Positions 41,980 through 51,001 of a stretch of DNA of 64,000 bases are shown here, piece after piece. The position numbers were made by a program, and so were the translations under genes. The stretch's first letter is position 1, and each line of letters opens with the position of its first letter. Origin of the DNA: 38-11 sp964539975 (lineage in GTDB: Bacteria > Bacillota > Clostridia > Tissierellales > Dethiosulfatibacteraceae). The DNA is taken from assembly GCA_964539975.1 (NCBI GenBank), contig CAZIKK010000004.1, forward strand, positions 62,001-126,000, read 5' to 3'. Under the pieces are notes generated by a model that worked only from the letters and a program-made list of their open reading frames with translations, searched no databases and was not told the DNA's origin.

Positions 41980-43816
41980 AACATGGACCTCCTACTAAGC
42001 TCGTATTTACTCCACACCCACTACAATAGACTCTACAATCTTCTGTTTTGTCACCGTTTTTTGACTTCTCATGTTCGCTAATCAAATAAGTCTTTTTTAC
42101 ACCACAGTCGATAAAGTCCCAAGCAAGGATTTCTTCATATGATTTTTCTCTTGTTGTATAGAAATCTATGTCAATTCCTTCTTCCTCAAAGGCTTTCATC
42201 CATTTATCATAGTTGAAGTGATCTCTCCAACCATCGAAAGTACACCCCATTTCCCAAGCTTTTTTAAGGCCTTTTGATACTCTTCTGTCTCCCAAAGCAA
42301 AAACACCTTCTAAAACGCTTAGTTTAGGATCATGATAGCTGTAAGACACCTTCTTGTCTTTAATCTCCTTCTTCAACAAAGCGGTCTTTTCACTAAACGT
42401 TTCAACACTATTTTGTGGTGACCACTGGAATGGCGTAAATGGTTTTGGTACAAAACAAGACACACTGACGCTTACCTTTAAATTACCCTTGATTTCTTCT
42501 TTTGGTCTATTGAAAAACTCATCTTTAATCTTATAAGCCATCTCTTTGATTCCGAGGATATCTTCTTGCGTCTCTTCAGGCAATCCTATCATATAATATA
42601 GCTTTATGGTTGACCAACCTAGTTGATAAGCGGTTTTTATCGATGTCATAACTTCAGTTTCATGAATATTTTTGTTGATTTTGTCTCGCATTTTCTGTGT
42701 CCCTGCCTCTGGTGCAAAAGTCAGCCCCGATTTTCTCACCTTTTGGGCTCTTTCGATCAAATCAAAGGTAATGGAATCTAATCTAAGTGAAGGTAAAGAC
42801 AAGCCAATTCTTCTTTCTTCGTATTTATCCAAAAGCACTTGTGCCAACTCTAACAATCGCGAATAGTCTCCTGTGCTAAGAGAAGATAAGGAGATTTCCT
42901 CATGACCACTGTTGTCCAGCAGAATATCTGCTTGCTCCAACAGTTTTTCAACAGACCTTTCTCTAACTGGCCTATATATCATTCCTGCTTGACAAAACCG
43001 ACATCCTCTCGTACAGCCTCTGAATAACTCCAATACAACGCGATCGTGAACGGTTTCTATAAAAGGCACCACTGTCTTATCAGGAAAGAATGACTGGTCT
43101 AGATTTCGAATCATTCGTTTTTTGATCTGAGTTGGCGCATGCTCATACAGCTTGACTCTATCTTGTATCAAACCCTCTTGATTGTAATAAACTTCATAAA
43201 ATTCGGGAACATAAACACCCTCGATCTGTGATAAAGCTTTTAGAAACTCTTGTTTTTGATAGCCTTCACTCTGATGTTGCTTATACAGATTGATCATTTC
43301 GAGTATGACTTCTTCTCCTTCCCCAATAACAAAAGCATCAATAAATTCAGCTAATGGTTCAGGATTATAGGCACAAGGACCTCCTGCAATAACTAGTGGA
43401 TCTTGTTGAGATCTACTCTTGCTTTCCAAAGGAATTCCTGATAAGTTCAGCATGTTCAATATGTTTGTGTAGCTCATTTCATATTGCAACGTGAATCCTA
43501 TAAAATCGAATTCTCTTAATGAATCCTTGCTCTCTAATGCAAATAAATCCAATCTGTTCTTTCTAAGTTCTTCTTCCATGTCACTCCATGGCGCGAAAAC
43601 TCTTTCGCACCAAACCTCTTCCTGTTCGTTAAGTAGATAATAGAGGATTTGCATCCCTAAATGAGACATGCCTACCTCATAAACATCAGGAAAGGCAAAA
43701 GCAAAACGAACCTGAATATCCTCTTTTGATTTTTCGATTGAATTCAATTCCCCACCTGTATACCGTGCGGGTTTTTCAACTTTCAACAATATGTCTTCCA
43801 AATTGCGATTAATCAA
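41963..43816 (-). CDS. TIGR03960-type B12-binding-domain/radical-SAM protein
   Basis: About 617 residues if translation starts at the TTG at 43816, six bases after GAGGTG; the frame is open to 43837. The start INRNLEDILLKVEKPARYTG is typical. An N-terminal cobalamin-binding-like domain (FAFPDVYEVGMSHLGMQIL) is followed by a radical-SAM core with ELFRGCTRGCRFCQAGMIY (CxxxCxxC) near residue 270. The C-terminal SGCGVN motif resembles a zinc or Fe-S site. The partner DUF2344 gene overlaps at the end. It overlaps nfo by eight bases. Confidence 0.9.
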   Translation of the reverse strand: MINRNLEDILLKVEKPARYTGGELNSIEKSKEDIQVRFAFAFPDVYEVGMSHLGMQILYYLLNEQEEVWCERVFAPWSDMEEELRKNRLDLFALESKDSLREFDFIGFTLQYEMSYTNILNMLNLSGIPLESKSRSQQDPLVIAGGPCAYNPEPLAEFIDAFVIGEGEEVILEMINLYKQHQSEGYQKQEFLKALSQIEGVYVPEFYEVYYNQEGLIQDRVKLYEHAPTQIKKRMIRNLDQSFFPDKTVVPFIETVHDRVVLELFRGCTRGCRFCQAGMIYRPVRERSVEKLLEQADILLDNSGHEEISLSSLSTGDYSRLLELAQVLLDKYEERRIGLSLPSLRLDSITFDLIERAQKVRKSGLTFAPEAGTQKMRDKINKNIHETEVMTSIKTAYQLGWSTIKLYYMIGLPEETQEDILGIKEMAYKIKDEFFNRPKEEIKGNLKVSVSVSCFVPKPFTPFQWSPQNSVETFSEKTALLKKEIKDKKVSYSYHDPKLSVLEGVFALGDRRVSKGLKKAWEMGCTFDGWRDHFNYDKWMKAFEEEGIDIDFYTTREKSYEEILAWDFIDCGVKKTYLISEHEKSKNGDKTEDCRVYCSGCGVNTSLVGGPCFENHI

Positions 43817-44660
43817 CAATTTCACCTCTTTCTTCAAGTATTTCCTTAATCATTTTTATTTCTTCTTTATGGCCTTTTTCATCATATGGGGTTTCAAGGT
43901 AAAAAGGTAACTGTTTTAATTTTGGATGTAACATCATTTCAATCAAGGGGTTTAGTCCTATCTCTCCTTCTCCAATTCCTGCATGTCTATCTTTATTCTC
44001 ATTAAAAGGTTTCATGCTATCGTTTAGATGAATCCCTTTTAATCTGTCTAGACCTATGCACTTGTCAAACTGATCTAAAACACCATCTAAGTCATTCACA
44101 ATGTCATATCCTGCACTAAAAACGTGGCAAGAGTCTAAGCAGATACCTATTCTATCTGATTGTGTCACGCCATCAATAATTCGAGCTAGCTCTTCAAAAT
44201 TCTTCCCGATTTCTGATCCTTTTCCTGACATGGTTTCAAGAAGAATTGTTGAGGTAATGTCTTTTGTAATGACTTGATTCATGATTGATACAATGTGCGC
44301 TATTCCTAAATCAACGCCATTACCTGTATGACTTCCTGGATGAAAATTGTAGTAGGGTACTGGAAGTTCTTCCAACCTTTCAAGATCTTCACGGAAAGCG
44401 TTCTTTGCAAATTCTCGAACGGAATCTTTATTAGAACTAAAATTATATGTGTATGGTGCATGACATAAAATTGATTGTAATTTTTTTTCTGACACCATCT
44501 TCTTAAATTCCTTAACATCTTCTTGGTTCAATGCTTTGATCGCACCACCCCTTGGATTCCTAGGGAAGTACTGAAAAGTGTTGCTATCTATTTCGACAGC
44601 CATTTTAGCCGCTGCAGCAAATCCTTTTGCTATGGACAAGTGTGCCCCTATTATTATCAT
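43809..44660 (-). CDS. nfo: Endonuclease IV (AP endonuclease)
   Basis: A 283-residue TIM-barrel enzyme of the Nfo family. It starts MIIIGAHLSIAKGFAAAAKM, with FPRNPRGG, LCHAPYTYNFSSN, NFHPGSHTG and the metal-site segments LLETMSGKGSEIG, GICLDSCHVFSAGYDI and HLNDS, KDRHAGIGEG. It cuts 5' of abasic sites in base-excision repair using three Zn ions. Divergent from the LUD gene. Confidence 0.96.
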   Translation of the reverse strand: MIIIGAHLSIAKGFAAAAKMAVEIDSNTFQYFPRNPRGGAIKALNQEDVKEFKKMVSEKKLQSILCHAPYTYNFSSNKDSVREFAKNAFREDLERLEELPVPYYNFHPGSHTGNGVDLGIAHIVSIMNQVITKDITSTILLETMSGKGSEIGKNFEELARIIDGVTQSDRIGICLDSCHVFSAGYDIVNDLDGVLDQFDKCIGLDRLKGIHLNDSMKPFNENKDRHAGIGEGEIGLNPLIEMMLHPKLKQLPFYLETPYDEKGHKEEIKMIKEILEERGEIVD

Positions 44661-44751
44661 CTTTCGTCTCCTGTTTTGTTTGAATTTTTCTAGGAATTAT
44701 AATATCATAAATGAAAGTACAAAGCTATTATAGAATGATTGGGAGGTCTTT

Positions 44752-45384
44752 ATGGAACATTTGAAAAAGAGTTACGCATTAAAAGGAGAAACACTCATTA
44801 AACAATTGAAAAAACGAGGTATGGAAGGATACTATTGTGAAGACAAAAAAAGCGCATTAGAAAAAATCATATCATTGATTGAGCCAAAATCATCCGTGTC
44901 ATGGGGTGGGTCTCAAACATTGAATGAGCTTGGCATAAAAGAGCACTTCATCTCCGGGGATTACAAGGTTATTGATCGTGATCCCTGCAAAGGATCTGAG
45001 CGAACACTGAAAATGCGCGAAGCCTTTTTTGCAGACTATTATTTGACTAGTTCAAATGCAGTATCCTTGGATGGCATGTTGGTCAACATTGATGGAAGTG
45101 GAAATCGAGTTGCTGCCATCAGTTTCGGCCCGAGTCATGTAATTGTTGTAGTTGGCATTAATAAGCTTGTCAAAACCGTTCATGAAGCCATTGACAGGAT
45201 TAGAAATTTTGCAAGTCCACCAAACTGCATCCGAATTGGTTACCCCACGCCGTGCAGTCAATCGGGTATTTGTATGGATTGTTTAGGGCAAAACTCTATC
45301 TGTGGCCAAATACTTGTTACTCGAAATGCACGACCTGAAGGAAGAATTAAAGTAATACTAGTTGGAGAATCTCTTGGCTATTAA
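44752..45384 (+). CDS. LUD-domain protein of the LutC/YkgG type
   Basis: A 210-residue LUD-domain protein. WGGSQTLNELGIKEHFISGD resembles the SxTLxExGI motif, and GNRVAAISFGPSHVIVVVG fits the LUD core. A Cys-rich C-terminal region (CMDCLGQNSICGQ with CSQSGIC before it) suggests a metal or Fe-S site not seen in classical LutC. Members act in lactate oxidation, but lutA/lutB are not in this window, so the substrate is open. Begins at an ATG after GGGAGGTC. Confidence 0.85.
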   Translation: MEHLKKSYALKGETLIKQLKKRGMEGYYCEDKKSALEKIISLIEPKSSVSWGGSQTLNELGIKEHFISGDYKVIDRDPCKGSERTLKMREAFFADYYLTSSNAVSLDGMLVNIDGSGNRVAAISFGPSHVIVVVGINKLVKTVHEAIDRIRNFASPPNCIRIGYPTPCSQSGICMDCLGQNSICGQILVTRNARPEGRIKVILVGESLGY

Positions 45385-45437
45385 CGTTTTATATAATATA
45401 ATACATAAAATAAAACAATTCGATTTAAGAGGTTCCT

Positions 45438-46550
45438 ATGATCCGTGTTGACAAAAAATTCTGGAAGCGATTTGACTTCTTGTTAGTAGCCACCGTTGTA
45501 ATACTAGCCGTTTTTGGCTTCATTATCATAAAAAGTGCCACAACTAGCTTAACAGGTGGCTCTGAAAGATATGTGTCTAGGCAGGTCCTTGCCTTTGTAG
45601 CCGGCTTTTTTGCTATGGTGGTTCTGATTTTTATAGACTATGACGCATATGGTCGCTTATACATTCCCATTTATGTTTTTTGCAACCTGCTCTTGCTAGC
45701 CGTTCTAGTTTTTGGTTTTGGAGAGGACCAATGGGGAGCAAGGAGGTGGTTGTCTATAGGACCACTAATTTTCCAACCATCTGAGATCGTAAAATTTGGT
45801 TTGATCATTTCTCTTTCTAAATTTATTGACTTGCAGAAAGATGAAATCAATCATCCTCTGACTCTTTTAAAGATTCTGGTTTTTGCTGGTTTACCTATCG
45901 GTTTAATTGTTATCCAACCAGATTTTGGAACAGGCATGGTTTTTGTGTTTTTCATTTTAGCAATGTTGTTTACAGCTGGTTTAGACTACAAATATTTTCT
46001 TTTGTTCATGGCCATCGGCATCTTAATGATTCCCATACTGGCACTTACTTTGGAAGACTATCAATTAGACCGAATCAGAGTGTTTCTCGACCCAACTCTA
46101 GACCCACAAGATACTGGTTATCAAGTCATTCAATCAAAACTCGCAATCGGGTCAGGAATGTTTTATGGTCGTGGCTTGTTTATGGGTGTACAGAACCAGT
46201 ATGGTTTCTTGCCTGCCAAACAAACCGACTTCATCTTTGCTGTTATTGGAGAGGAATTGGGTTTTGTTGGCGGTTTTTCACTTATACTTGTTTATGCCTT
46301 CCTTATGTACCGTTTGGTTCGGATTGCTAAGCATGCCCATGACTTATTCGGTTCACTCATCGTTGTAGGAATAACCGCTATGCTCCTATTTCATATCTTC
46401 GAAAATATTGGCATGACTATGGGATTGACGCCGGTAACCGGTCTTCCTTTGCCCTTTATCAGTTATGGTGGAACTTTCATGGTTTTGAATATGATCAGCA
46501 TTGGTCTTGTTCTCTCTGTTTCAGTCAAAAGAGAAGGACTCGAATTCTAG
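45438..46550 (+). CDS. rodA: RodA-type SEDS peptidoglycan glycosyltransferase
   Basis: A 370-residue protein with about ten helices of the RodA/FtsW/SpoVE family. The catalytic region is marked by IQPDFGTGMVFV (Asp of the SEDS active site), GDGY-like DTGYQVIQSKLAIGSGMFYG, QTDFIFAVIGEELGFVGG, and the terminal PLPFISYGGTFMVLNM. It polymerises glycan during elongation. Ends at a stem-loop shared with the convergent rluD-like gene. Confidence 0.93.
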   Translation: MIRVDKKFWKRFDFLLVATVVILAVFGFIIIKSATTSLTGGSERYVSRQVLAFVAGFFAMVVLIFIDYDAYGRLYIPIYVFCNLLLLAVLVFGFGEDQWGARRWLSIGPLIFQPSEIVKFGLIISLSKFIDLQKDEINHPLTLLKILVFAGLPIGLIVIQPDFGTGMVFVFFILAMLFTAGLDYKYFLLFMAIGILMIPILALTLEDYQLDRIRVFLDPTLDPQDTGYQVIQSKLAIGSGMFYGRGLFMGVQNQYGFLPAKQTDFIFAVIGEELGFVGGFSLILVYAFLMYRLVRIAKHAHDLFGSLIVVGITAMLLFHIFENIGMTMGLTPVTGLPLPFISYGGTFMVLNMISIGLVLSVSVKREGLEF

Positions 46551-46617
46551 TTTTGGATGGAACTTTTTTTCGTGTGTTGCGTTTAATCAAGTAAGGTTAA
46601 CCTTTATTAATCCCCCC

Positions 46618-46655
46618 AACAAGCTGCAATCTATAATCTTTGGTTGCAGCTTGTT
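46618..46655. terminator. Stem-loop between rodA and the RluD-like gene
   Basis: A 12-bp stem (AACAAGCTGCAA with TTGCAGCTTGTT, 14-base loop) lies between the converging genes; its right arm touches the RluD-like stop. No clear T tract follows, so terminator function is likely but not sure. Confidence 0.5.
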
Positions 46656-47596
46656 CATTCACTGTGGATACTCTTAGAAAACAACCTTTTTTTTACTTCA
46701 AGATAACTTTCAGGAAAAGATGCCTCAAAGGACTTGCCATTCAAATAGTTCATCTTGCCTGCTAATTCTAAAAATTCAACACGGTGCGCATGCAGCATTT
46801 GACTGTTCACACCTTGGTATCTTCCACCATACTTCAAGTCTCCAATGATTGGATGATGAATATGTTGTAAATGCGCTCTTATCTGGTGTGTTCTCCCCGT
46901 CACAAGATCAACTTCTATTTCAGTAAACCCGCCCTCATTGTAGACGGGTGTAATACGTGTTTTGATTTTCTTTGAATCATCTTTTTTGTTGGAAAACACT
47001 TGTGACCGTCTTGATCTTTGATTTCTTTCAAGATAAGCTTCCAAATCGAGGGGTTCTCTCAGGTCCCCCACCACTAACGCTCTATAGGTTTTTCTGATTT
47101 TCTTTTCTCGAATGGCTAAGTTAATCATTTGAAGAGCATGAAGCGTCTTAGCTCCAATCACAATGCCTGTCGTGTTTTTGTCCAATCGGTTGCAAAACGC
47201 CGGCCTAAAGGTGCTATTAGGATCATAACCACAGTGATCTAACAACATATCCACTAAAGAAACTTGCTTGGTTTGATCTGGTTGGACAGCGATTTTGTCT
47301 GGCTTGTTGACCAAAACAATCTGTTCATCTTCATACAGGATTCTTAACTTTTGAAGGGTGGGTTGATGTTTTTTGTCCTGACGATAGAGAGCGATTCTGT
47401 CTTCACTTAAGTAAAGTGTGACCCTGTCTTCTTCTTTTAAAATGTAATCTATTCTAGCTCGTTTCCCATTCACTTTGATGTCCTTTTTCCGAATTAGTTT
47501 GTACACCAAAGAATGAGGCGCTTTACTTAAAAACTTCCTTACAAATCGATCTAGCCGCTGACTAGATTCATCTTGACCAATCTTAAATTCAACCAT
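46655..47596 (-). CDS. RluA/RluD-family pseudouridine synthase
   Basis: A 313-residue enzyme. An N-terminal S4 RNA-binding domain (SQRLDRFVRKFLSKAPHSL) is followed by the catalytic domain with NRLDKNTTGIVIGAKT (RLDxxTSG motif holding the catalytic Asp), EVDLVTGRTHQIRAHLQHI and HRVEFLEL. It converts uridines in 23S rRNA (RluC/RluD class) or tRNA; which site cannot be told. Full length. Confidence 0.92.
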   Translation of the reverse strand: MVEFKIGQDESSQRLDRFVRKFLSKAPHSLVYKLIRKKDIKVNGKRARIDYILKEEDRVTLYLSEDRIALYRQDKKHQPTLQKLRILYEDEQIVLVNKPDKIAVQPDQTKQVSLVDMLLDHCGYDPNSTFRPAFCNRLDKNTTGIVIGAKTLHALQMINLAIREKKIRKTYRALVVGDLREPLDLEAYLERNQRSRRSQVFSNKKDDSKKIKTRITPVYNEGGFTEIEVDLVTGRTHQIRAHLQHIHHPIIGDLKYGGRYQGVNSQMLHAHRVEFLELAGKMNYLNGKSFEASFPESYLEVKKRLFSKSIHSE

Positions 47597-47645
47597 TTCT
47601 ACCTCGCTTTTATACGCTTTGTTTTCTCGCTCAATATGATAACTG

Positions 47646-47674
47646 TTGAATACGTGAAAGAATTGTGATATATT
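47646..47674 (+). promoter_or_regulatory. Promoter of the MltG-like gene
   Basis: TTGAAT (47646-47651) and TATATT (47669-47674) with a 17-base spacer ending in TGA, giving an extended -10. Transcription would begin about 25 bases before the TTG start. Confidence 0.6.
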
Positions 47675-47707
47675 AAACTTGACAAAAATGAATGGAGTGA
47701 TATCATT

Positions 47708-48163
47708 TTGAAGCGACTTATTAATGCCATCAGAGACTTTTTTTATGAAGCCACCGATTATGCGATTATTCTATCCGTCGTCATAGTCATTGCCGTTGTC
47801 CTTATATGGAGATTCAATATCTTGTTTACTTTTAGTGTGAATAAAGACCCGATTCAAAGTGATCCATTGCCGCCACCCATACATGGTGAGCTTCCAGACA
47901 CACCTGACGAGCCTGATGAGCCAATTGATCCAGATGAAGATGAAGATCCTGACCAAACTTTCACCGTTACATTGATCATCCCAGCTGGCAGTTCTGCCTC
48001 AACAATAGGAGATCTGTTGGTATCCCACCAACTAGTTGAAGAAAGAAGCATTTTTCTTGAAAGAGTAGTCGAGCTTGGATTGGACACTCGTCTTAAATCA
48101 GGTAGCTTTGAAGTGAATTCTGAAATGACATTAGATGATATCATTCACACCATCTCACAATAG
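47708..48163 (+). CDS. Short membrane protein with only the N-terminal subdomain of MltG (YceG)
   Basis: A 151-residue protein beginning at TTG after GGAGTGA. One transmembrane helix (YAIILSVVIVIAVVLIWRF) is followed by an acidic, Pro-rich linker and a ~65-residue domain, with VTLIIPAGSSASTIGDLLVS then SGSFEVNSEMTLDDIIHTIS. This is the LysM-like subdomain that starts MltG endolytic transglycosylases (IPxGSS..IA..L, and G.YE...M...I). The catalytic domain is absent, so it cannot cut glycan; it may bind or regulate. A terminator follows. Confidence 0.75.
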   Translation: MKRLINAIRDFFYEATDYAIILSVVIVIAVVLIWRFNILFTFSVNKDPIQSDPLPPPIHGELPDTPDEPDEPIDPDEDEDPDQTFTVTLIIPAGSSASTIGDLLVSHQLVEERSIFLERVVELGLDTRLKSGSFEVNSEMTLDDIIHTISQ

Positions 48164-48185
48164 ACTATTTAATCCTATAACCACA

Positions 48186-48214
48186 AAAGAAACTAATGCT
48201 AGTTTCTTTTTTTT
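48186..48214 (+). terminator. Terminator after the MltG-like gene
   Basis: A 10-bp stem (AAAGAAACTA with TAGTTTCTTT, loop ATGC) followed by a run of T on the plus strand. Confidence 0.85.
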
Positions 48215-48218
48215 ATTT

Positions 48219-48773
48219 CTAGTAACGATCATTCACGTAATAGTCAATGATCGATTTCTTTGTCTTATCGATAAATATATTTTCTTTTTTCAATGCGTTT
48301 AACAGCCACAAGCTCTTAGAATGCAAGACTGCATAATTAAAATCTTTTAAAACAATCTCAAACAGCACATCCTTAAGCTTAGATGATTCCATTTTTATGT
48401 AGTAGGCTTCTACATTTTCATATTGCAAGAATCTTAGAAGTCTGAAGGTCGTCTTGTCTTTCTCATTGTAATAATAGTTTGACTCATCCAAAAAGTTTTT
48501 GTAATAGACTAGTTGTTTTGATTTATCCCGTTCGCTTTTTGCCAACAGACTATAATACTTGGCCATCATGTTGTAATATTGATAATTGAAGATGCCTTTT
48601 TCATAAGAATCAATCTTTTCAAATGGCTTATAACCTGAGTTCACAATGTAATTGTAATTCATTTCAATATACTCTTTTTTTGTGATGTCTTTATTCATTA
48701 ATTGCACGATTAGTGAGTCTCTGTTTTTAAAAAATTTGGTGAATAGATTCTCTTTTTTTATATATTCTTTCAC
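48219..48773 (-). CDS. Hypothetical helical protein
   Basis: A 184-residue protein that I do not recognise. It begins at a GTG after AAGGG and is very rich in Lys, Tyr and Asn. Its regular spacing of aromatic and charged residues (YYNMMAKYYSLLAKSERDKS) suggests an all-helical, tetratricopeptide-like fold. There is no signal peptide, membrane helix or Cys cluster. It converges with the MltG-like gene and follows the RsuA-like gene by 55 bases. Confidence 0.7.
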   Translation of the reverse strand: MKEYIKKENLFTKFFKNRDSLIVQLMNKDITKKEYIEMNYNYIVNSGYKPFEKIDSYEKGIFNYQYYNMMAKYYSLLAKSERDKSKQLVYYKNFLDESNYYYNEKDKTTFRLLRFLQYENVEAYYIKMESSKLKDVLFEIVLKDFNYAVLHSKSLWLLNALKKENIFIDKTKKSIIDYYVNDRY

Positions 48774-48827
48774 GATAAACCCTTTCTATTTCTTATGTAA
48801 GTAATGATTATACCACATACCATCCAC

Positions 48828-49553
48828 TTAGTCTTTACTTGTAGGGAGTTTTTTTAGCTCAGATTTAGACAGGTATCTATACTCTCCAAGCTTTAATGTC
48901 TCATCTAATATCAACTCTCCCATGGCAATCCTCTTTAAATAGATCACCTTTCGTCCAACAGATAGCATCATTCTTTTTACTTGATGATACTTTCCTTCTT
49001 GTATGGTGATTGTAAGTTTACATAATGTATTGTCTGAATGGATGATTTGAACATTTGCTGGTAAGCATTGATAGCTGTCTTCCAATTTTACGCCATTTTC
49101 CAATCTATTTATTTGATTATTGCTTAATTCTCCATCAATTTCTACATAGTATTTCTTGGTGACTTTTTTGTTCGGCGACAGTAAATTATGAGCCATTTGA
49201 CCATCATTTGTCAAAATTAGTAAACCTTCCGTATCTTTATCAAGTCTTCCTACAGGGAATAACCTGATATTTTTCAATCTTTCATCTAATATATCAATTA
49301 CATTTGTTTGTCTGCTCTCCGTAGAAGAGATGACTCCTGGTGGCTTATTCATCATAATATAAGTAAATTCTTCGTAAACAACAGCCTCCCCACGATAGAT
49401 GACGGTATCTTCTTTTGTATCTACCGAGCTGGATGGATCCTTAGCAACGTCTCCATTAACAAGAACAACCCCATTTTTGATTTCTTTTTTGATTGAACGT
49501 CTAGAGCCATAGCCCATATTGGACAAGTATTTATCTATTCTAATTCTTGACAT
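48828..49553 (-). CDS. RsuA/RluB-family pseudouridine synthase
   Basis: About 241 residues from the ATG at 49553; the longer frame to 49652 overlaps rsmF and is rejected. An N-terminal S4 domain (MSRIRIDKYLSNMGYGSRRS) precedes the catalytic motif FPVGRLDKDTEGLLILTNDG and IQEGKYHQVKRMMLSVGRKV. RsuA acts on 16S U516 and RluB/E on 23S; the short length points to RsuA-like. Stop of rsmF and this start overlap (TAATG). Confidence 0.92.
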   Translation of the reverse strand: MSRIRIDKYLSNMGYGSRRSIKKEIKNGVVLVNGDVAKDPSSSVDTKEDTVIYRGEAVVYEEFTYIMMNKPPGVISSTESRQTNVIDILDERLKNIRLFPVGRLDKDTEGLLILTNDGQMAHNLLSPNKKVTKKYYVEIDGELSNNQINRLENGVKLEDSYQCLPANVQIIHSDNTLCKLTITIQEGKYHQVKRMMLSVGRKVIYLKRIAMGELILDETLKLGEYRYLSKSELKKLPTSKD

Positions 49554-50899
49554 TATTTCATTCTCCACTCCTTTAAATAATGGTTTTTCAATAACCCATC
49601 TTTGACCTTCCCCCATCCGAGAGGAAAGCCATCCATTCCCACAAGGTGCCAACCTTCTTCGGCTTCCACATACAAGGTTTCGCCTTTCAGATACTTAATG
49701 CTTTCAATTGATCGTGAATCCAGTCTCAGCATTTTTACAGCCTCTTTTTCAATGCTCATTGCAAATGCCTGGGATGGCATAAATCGTGTATTCTTAAAAT
49801 ATCCCACTTCTACTCCATGATAGGAAGCTGAGAGTGGTAGATTTAGCTGCCAAGGTCTCCAATAAACCTTTTCTTTTATCTTTAAGAGACCCTTCGTATA
49901 AGAGCTATAGTCCAATCCTATTGACGCGAAGAATTCTTTGGTATTCTTACAGTCAAATGATTCTACAGGATAGTCCTCTATAAAAGTTTCACTTTGTGCG
50001 CCATCTTTTTTTTGCAACAATGCCGCAAAATGACCTTCACCTTTGTGCAAATGAGGCCACACTCTCACTGCTTCTTCCATTCCCTTTATACCACTTCCTA
50101 CAATACCACGTTTTTTCTGAGCAGACATAGCATGCAGTAGTTCAAAGTCTCTGTTTGTTTCCAAAAACCAACTGATTATGTCTTCATTTTCTCCGACCGA
50201 AAAAGTACAGGTGGCGTAAACAATTTGACCGCCAGGTTTGAGCATTTTAGCTGCGCTGGCTAAAACCTCTCTTTGAATTTGTTGATAAGATGATTGCTCA
50301 TTCTTTTCATAGTATTTGATCATCTGTGGTTGTTTTCTAAACATACCTTCACCTGAGCAAGGTGCATCTACGAGTATTTTATCAAAATAACCTTCAAAAA
50401 CAGTTTGTAAAACTTTCGGTTTTTCATTTAACACCATTGTATTAGACAAGCCAAAGCTTTGTATGTTTCGTTTTAAAGGCATCATTCTTTTTGGGCTGAT
50501 ATCATTTGCTATCAAAATGCCTTTATTCTCCATCTTGTTTCCAATTTGTGTGGTTTTTCCACCTGGCGCTGCACACAAATCTAATACTTTATTGTATGGT
50601 TTAGGATCCAGTATCTCAACAGGAATCATTGCGCTCGGTTCTTGCAAATAAAATAGGCCAGCATGATAATAAGCATCTTTCCCTGGTTTTTCATCATCTG
50701 AAACATAATAGGCACTAGGACACCATTCGATTTTATCTTCTAAAAAATTTATTCTTTCTTCAAAATCTTTTTCATCAATTTTTTGAGTATTCCGTCTGAT
50801 TCCTCTAAAGAGGGTTTTTTTTTGAATCGAATCCATAAATGCTTCATATTCTGAATTCAATATCTGATGCATTTCCGCTTTGGATCTTATTGGCAACAT
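49553..50899 (-). CDS. rsmF: RsmF-like rRNA cytosine-C5 methyltransferase
   Basis: About 448 residues from the ATG at 50899, with AGGAG eight bases upstream; the frame runs on to 50938. Motif I is VLDLCAAPGGKTTQIGNKM; catalytic motifs are LVDAPCSGEGMFRKQP (motif IV) and YATCTFSVGENED (motif VI, Cys nucleophile). The C-terminal third, including MPSQAFAMSI and YVEAEEGWHLVGMDGFPLGW, is the RsmF-type extension, a PUA-like RNA-binding module. It methylates cytosine in 16S rRNA with SAM. Confidence 0.92.
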   Translation of the reverse strand: MLPIRSKAEMHQILNSEYEAFMDSIQKKTLFRGIRRNTQKIDEKDFEERINFLEDKIEWCPSAYYVSDDEKPGKDAYYHAGLFYLQEPSAMIPVEILDPKPYNKVLDLCAAPGGKTTQIGNKMENKGILIANDISPKRMMPLKRNIQSFGLSNTMVLNEKPKVLQTVFEGYFDKILVDAPCSGEGMFRKQPQMIKYYEKNEQSSYQQIQREVLASAAKMLKPGGQIVYATCTFSVGENEDIISWFLETNRDFELLHAMSAQKKRGIVGSGIKGMEEAVRVWPHLHKGEGHFAALLQKKDGAQSETFIEDYPVESFDCKNTKEFFASIGLDYSSYTKGLLKIKEKVYWRPWQLNLPLSASYHGVEVGYFKNTRFMPSQAFAMSIEKEAVKMLRLDSRSIESIKYLKGETLYVEAEEGWHLVGMDGFPLGWGKVKDGLLKNHYLKEWRMK

Positions 50900-50956
50900 C
50901 TCTATACTCCTAAAGTTTTCTTCAAGAGATTCTATCAAATCTAAGTAAGCATATCA

Positions 50957-50991
50957 ATAAAAAACAGCATGCTCTTCATAGCATGCTGTTT
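50957..50991 (-). terminator. Terminator after the P-loop gene
   Basis: An 11-bp perfect stem (AAACAGCATGC with GCATGCTGTTT, eight-base loop) followed on the minus strand by TTTTTATTG. Confidence 0.85.
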
Positions 50992-51001
50992 ATTCTATCA
51001 T

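Noticed and set aside
47854..48144. Ser/Gly-rich minus-strand ORF opposite the MltG-like gene
   Set aside because: Antisense of a gene with promoter, terminator and domain evidence; composition only reflects acidic and Pro codons of the other strand.
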